A stretch of DNA of 64,000 nucleotides from Candida dubliniensis CD36. Taxonomy: Eukaryota > Ascomycota > Pichiomycetes > Serinales > Debaryomycetaceae. Location: positions 62,001 to 126,000 of the forward strand of contig NC_012866.1 of the NCBI RefSeq assembly GCF_000026945.1. The letters are read 5' to 3'. The notes beneath the pieces were generated by a model, which worked only from the letters and a program-made list of their open reading frames with translations, was not told where the DNA came from and did no database searches. Every line of letters starts with the position of its first letter. Position 1 is the stretch's first letter. Positions 61,401-64,000 of this stretch are shown piece by piece. A program made the position numbers and the translations under genes.

Positions 61401-61781
61401 GCTGATGGCTAGTGATCGTCTGACTCTGGATTGCTGGTATTTTAAGTCCAAGTTTTCACAGCTGGGCCAAAACCGTGATCTATGGGTTAGTTGCATATTT
61501 TCGTATGTGGATACACCAAATTTGGTTATTGACTTTGTTGAGATATTTTCGTGGTTGCGGTGGACAATTGTTATCACATAGTCAAATAAGATGTCATCAA
61601 ACCCAGTGAATATTGCTGCTTGGGGGAAAATATCTAGCCACTCATCGACAGTTGTAGATTTGGTGGTGGCATTCTCGGTGTTGTCGAATTGGGAGTGTAG
61701 TTGTCTTATTGGAATAGTGGTTATTTCGCTTAGACGCGGATTTTTCATTTTTAGCCCTTCGTTGTAATGATGTGTTTTCAT
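58494..61781 (-). CDS. BUD3: Bud3-like bud-site protein with RhoGEF domain
   Basis: 1095 residues from the ATG at 61781 (MKTHHYNEGL); the frame extends 62 codons to a TTG through a Phe-rich stretch that is probably leader. A DH-type RhoGEF region lies at about 245-430 (KLITSIVNELVTVQTNYTTKLVDLLQ onward in two parts), followed by a PH-like region with LYDAIESEKLKLKNFE and AELHYGWLSRKVVG. The C-terminal 330 residues are disordered and Ser/Pro-rich. Bud3 marks axial bud sites, sits at septin rings and acts as a GEF for Cdc42 in S. cerevisiae. In C. albicans it is linked to hyphal septation. A Cbf1-type GTCACGTG lies 215 bp upstream of the ATG. Its 3' end abuts LEU2. Confidence 0.82.
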   Translation of the reverse strand: MKTHHYNEGLKMKNPRLSEITTIPIRQLHSQFDNTENATTKSTTVDEWLDIFPQAAIFTGFDDILFDYVITIVHRNHENISTKSITKFGVSTYENMQLTHRSRFWPSCENLDLKYQQSRVRRSLAISNLKNSNKLLNHHGNLPELPNFDETHAGCLASNMNLLSGKSPIEFGEKMLQLGLLQDHSLNSYAMDVIYNTTSEENNQLVFLLGEQLDHLFDPLLEYSPETMNFVYTPQPTKVPQSKLITSIVNELVTVQTNYTTKLVDLLQNLITPLRANMLNSPDGITRVNHVFPPTIDEITRINCILNESLLKAKSVNYLEVLRVVANILPYFYKPYVRHEANLKGFYLRLCKFGATTKYSVREIDSIVTGSLLELPRLKLILKRLYDAIESEKLKLKNFENLDEDETMVDNYYTAAMEVIDAFGGQDEHVDLKQRIFTPTGKILTELATNWPAELHYGWLSRKVVGIFKLQHTLVVIFNDYLLFINIIDNNGYLQELHLKKISVSDALMHSLMNEKPLPNLSCFPAMEVSAWCNINEVLATSFVGPENADFIRFLCTSSSGFHSMSGIPHFSKTFHCENATPNTIIDLITKARLLHKFSPFHLFKADDRYLNIYYTAHEDKVYESEISQSPFVLFLNMKLDVPRYFETRPDLQLILQASFVGEDKIQITGYNKPSQEQINEFVRANEFLDFLKHKVFNCFNTIFLTYNKITRCLIKANADQLKFVVDDDVPSRSEATTLDEVKFTPKHDKYPSEPITIVNTPLDNKVSPPIRRRRSICDILKKGTPDTTLKRDISNTFIPRGDKIEYTNTLNPIPTLRRVAQDTTVMHYEIESPDDRTTITTSAPSVDVLPNFQFPVVNDPVIPKSASTIKRIATIDSNRIHLEKRSGNTSNYKLLPIGKNKFDSSPNWESISISRESSIRTNEQPPKKFDEEVANRVVDVSNLFKSKKIERYPSKKPDDSNPKTIRTTKPTIRAFSKKVFAPPPQITRDDSAVSMTVSEMTNEFSHFIDTEFGNAAPPPAPCNTSAITLTSSSDDEEFFSPNEEPNHIRVPSQSESSEATITSTRHKQPLVNDDSVTRLCAYLEKSVDFGVFEI

Positions 61782-62768
61782 TGAAAAGCTGAATTTGACG
61801 ATAATTTGAGTTATTAATTTAACTTTGGAAAAAGATCTTGTGCCATTAATATAGTAAAGAGGAACCCTGTGAAACAAGACCAAAACAAAAGAAAGTGTGT
61901 ATGCAAAAAAATAAAAAAAAAAAAAGGTTTTGGTCTGTTTAGAGTTTACGATACTCGAAGAAGACAAAATGTAAACAAAACAGTATTATAATATGGTCAC
62001 GTGCACACTAAATGGATTAAGTAAAACTAAAGATCTACAGCAAAAGCTGGCTGTTACATTGGACTCTGAAACCTTGCTAGAACACCGGAAGTTTAGGTAG
62101 CTCGTCTCCGTGTATTTTGTTTCTGGGAAGGTCATTCCCACACCTGCTTAATCTAAAAGAGTTGATATTAAACGATTTTGGTATATCCGGTGTAGGTTTT
62201 CTGTTTAATTCTATGAAAAAGCGTGTCCACAAACTTGTGGGGAAAGAGTCAAGCTTCCCATGTTAATGAAAATTGTGGTGCTGGATTATACATTCAATAT
62301 CTACGTTCTAATGGATATTGATAACCTATAAGAATAGCAGAAATGTGGAAGAATATCGTGTATTGCTACACAAAAGTAGATTTTTTCAGATATGGTCAGG
62401 TCAGTATTCTGATATAAACATAAAAAAAGATTACAAGTAAAAAAAATTTCACCACGAGTGTTCACTTTCTTTTTCTTCCCCAGTCAGAAGACTACAAAAT
62501 ATTTTACGTTTTCTACTCTTTCCAAACTCTTGTTTCAAAGTTCTATCGACATATACTATCAATTTAGGCTGTATGCTTTGAGTGTTGCAAATACACTTGT
62601 CGTGCAAAGTAGCACAAATCCCAACGATTGAGAAGATTTGCTGCTTACTACTACTCACCGACAGAAATTATTTAAAGATTTGAAACTGTTTTTCTACATT
62701 AACCGTCAGCAGAGAAGGGTTACACAGAATATAATTAATACAGTAATATTCATACTTTTTATTCAATA
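61782..62768. other. Divergent gap between BUD3 and the Maf-like gene
   Basis: 987 bp. It holds a GTCACGTG (Cbf1 core) at 61996-62003 and an A tract at about 61913-61925. A 69-codon reverse frame at 62449-62658 has no recognisable domain. No tRNA or other gene is seen. Confidence 0.5.
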
Positions 62769-63416
62769 ATGTCTTTAAGTCATCCTTTAATAACCAAATT
62801 AAAGAATTATAAATTAATTTTGGGGTCTACCTCACCAAGACGACAAGAAATATTGAAAACCAATTTAGGAATACAACATTTTGAAATTCTTGGATCTAAT
62901 TTTGCCGAAAATCTTTCCAAAGATGATAAAAGTCCCTTGCAATATGTTCAATTGACAAGTAAACATAAAGCAGAAGCCATAGTGGAATCTCTAACCAATG
63001 ATGTTGCTACCAACAATGAGGAAATGGAAACACTTATTCTTACTTGTGATACCATTATAAGTTGTAATAATAAAGTTTTTGAAAAACCAATAACAAAAGA
63101 AACACAAAGACAGTTTTTCAATTATTTCAAGCAATTTCCTGAATTACAAGTGATATCAGCATTGACATTGATTAAAATAAATAAAGATAATTCCACAAGT
63201 CAGTTTTCTGATTATGCCATTACCAAATTAAGATTCAAAACTGATGATGATGAGATTATTAATGCATATATCGAAAGTGAAGAAGGATTGGAAGTTGCAG
63301 GTGGGTTCAAATATCAAGAGTTAGGAGGATTATTGTTTGAATCTATCGATGGTGATTATCTAAATGTTGTTGGTTTACCTTTAAAGACATTTGATCTAAT
63401 AAATAGGAGTATTTAG
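62769..63416 (+). CDS. Maf/ASMTL-type nucleotide pyrophosphatase (YOR111W-like)
   Basis: 215 residues, the usual Maf size. The N-terminal signature LILGSTSPRRQEIL (residues 16-29), the catalytic-base region LTCDTIIS, KPITKE, and the C-terminal YIESEEGLEVAGGFKYQELGG and VVGLPL are all present. Maf proteins hydrolyse non-canonical or modified nucleoside triphosphates (such as dTTP/UTP analogues and m5UTP), a house-cleaning role; the yeast counterpart by family is YOR111W, which is little studied. It is separated by 188 bp from NOP15 on the same strand. Family membership is firm, substrate is not. Confidence 0.85.
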   Translation: MSLSHPLITKLKNYKLILGSTSPRRQEILKTNLGIQHFEILGSNFAENLSKDDKSPLQYVQLTSKHKAEAIVESLTNDVATNNEEMETLILTCDTIISCNNKVFEKPITKETQRQFFNYFKQFPELQVISALTLIKINKDNSTSQFSDYAITKLRFKTDDDEIINAYIESEEGLEVAGGFKYQELGGLLFESIDGDYLNVVGLPLKTFDLINRSI

Positions 63417-63505
63417 ATATACCGGTGTGCATATAAGTAAGTATAATAGAAATCAGTAAAAAGTTCAATCTGCCTCATCTCTCTCTCTTCAGATGCCTAA
63501 GAACG

Positions 63506-63536
<31 letters not shown>

Positions 63537-63604
63537 AGCATTCATCATTTGTACTAGTAATATCATCAATTACAGACTATCATATATATATATATACATA
63601 CATA

Positions 63605-64000
63605 ATGGCAAAGAAACAAGTTAAATCAAGGGTTACTGAAAAAGTTGAAAACAAAGAAAGCATAACAACTCCAAGTGAAAAATCGGTAGAAGATATTGAA
63701 GAGGATTTACAATTACCATCTTCATCTGATGATGAAGAAGAAGAAGACATAGAGCAAGAAGAATTATCTGAAGAAGAAGAAGAACAAGAAGAAGATAATA
63801 TAAATGGGTTATCTGATGATGATGATGATGATGAAGAAGACGAAGATGAATCAAAAAAAAAACAAATCAAAGCTAATAAATCTGGACATTCCGTTAACAA
63901 AATCATTAAAACTTCTGAAGAAACCACTGGTACATCAACAACAACTAAAACTACAAAATCCAAATCCGGCGTCATATATATTGGTAGATTACCATCAGGA
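63605..64000 (+). CDS. NOP15: Nop15-like ribosome biogenesis protein (partial, 3' end beyond window)
   Basis: 132 codons from the ATG at 63605 to the window end. A basic start (MAKKQVKSRV) is followed by acidic Asp/Glu runs (about 34-85), then a Lys/Thr-rich linker, and the first strand of an RRM, SGVIYIGRLPSG, at the edge. S. cerevisiae Nop15 has the same order and a near-identical SGIIYVSRLPHG at this point. Nop15 is a nucleolar RNA-binding factor needed for 60S assembly and ITS2 processing. Upstream, CTCATC at 63474-63479 resembles the PAC element of ribosome-biogenesis promoters. The human relative NIFK is an equal match by family. Confidence 0.78.
   Translation, partial: MAKKQVKSRVTEKVENKESITTPSEKSVEDIEEDLQLPSSSDDEEEEDIEQEELSEEEEEQEEDNINGLSDDDDDDEEDEDESKKKQIKANKSGHSVNKIIKTSEETTGTSTTTKTTKSKSGVIYIGRLPSG

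Noticed and set aside
61782..61967. Hydrophobic Phe-rich extension of BUD3
   Set aside because: It starts at TTG, is encoded by promoter A tracts and has no counterpart in cytosolic Bud3 proteins.
62449..62658. 69-codon reverse frame with several cysteines
   Set aside because: No homology is recognised, there is no codon bias or motif in support, and the length is within chance for this composition.

Overview
The window is nuclear DNA of a budding yeast of the Candida albicans / C. dubliniensis group. The evidence is an AT-rich, intron-poor sequence with long A/T homopolymers, short introns with GTATGT...TACTAAC...AG signals, and a run of genes (SAC7, CSA1, FRP2, SOD3, FIS1, FAR1, FEX1, HGT12, HGT13, PMR1, DFI1, NFS1/SPL1, LEU2, BUD3) that I recall as neighbours on C. 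albicans chromosome 7. Small differences from the C. albicans proteins as I remember them, and a CSA1 gene with only one CFEM domain, make C. dubliniensis the likelier species; this rests on memory, not on a search. In this clade the codon CTG is read as serine, so a standard-code translation is wrong at those positions. Many of the longest open frames also begin at TTG; I moved those starts to the first plausible ATG.

Layout. Positions 1-2737: the 5' part of LEO1 and the Rho-GAP SAC7. Positions 2738-9686: a long gene-free gap, then an iron/redox neighbourhood made of CSA1 (CFEM haem-binding wall protein), FRP2 (ferric reductase) and SOD3 (cytosolic Mn-superoxide dismutase, with an intron). 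CSA1 and FRP2 are divergent over a shared 1.1 kb promoter holding Rim101-type and CCAAT motifs. Positions 9833-19081: compact housekeeping genes FIS1, TAD1, an ankyrin protein, RPE1, ALB1 and a VPS70-type metallopeptidase homologue, followed by the pheromone-arrest factor FAR1. Positions 19348-33360: a Ser/Thr-rich surface protein, two Gfd2-type exonuclease-fold paralogues on either side of TEL2, AVT1, a PaiB-like flavoprotein, a Pab2/Sgn1-like RNA-binding protein, a fasciclin-domain membrane protein and the fluoride exporter FEX1.

Positions 33361-41933: a 2.1 kb promoter region, then the convergent sugar transporters HGT12 and HGT13, the COQ11-like dehydrogenase homologue and an HPP-family membrane protein. 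Positions 42332-51245: five reverse-strand genes in a row counting the HPP gene (HPP, PMR1, SUA5, KAP114 and a small-heat-shock-like coiled-coil protein preceded by a perfect four-unit heat-shock element). Positions 52369-64000: the invasion glycoprotein DFI1, DCC1, PET8 (whose first exon and intron I reconstructed), NFS1, LEU2, BUD3, a Maf-type pyrophosphatase and the 5' end of NOP15.

Functional themes are host-facing metal, haem and stress biology (CSA1, FRP2, SOD3, FEX1, PMR1), surface glycoproteins (CSA1, DFI1, the unnamed protein at 19348), polarity and mating control (SAC7, FAR1, BUD3), and mitochondrial function (FIS1, PET8, NFS1, COQ11-like). I found no tRNA, rRNA, CRISPR array or intact transposon. 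Intergenic gaps are often very short and two convergent gene pairs overlap or abut at their stop codons.
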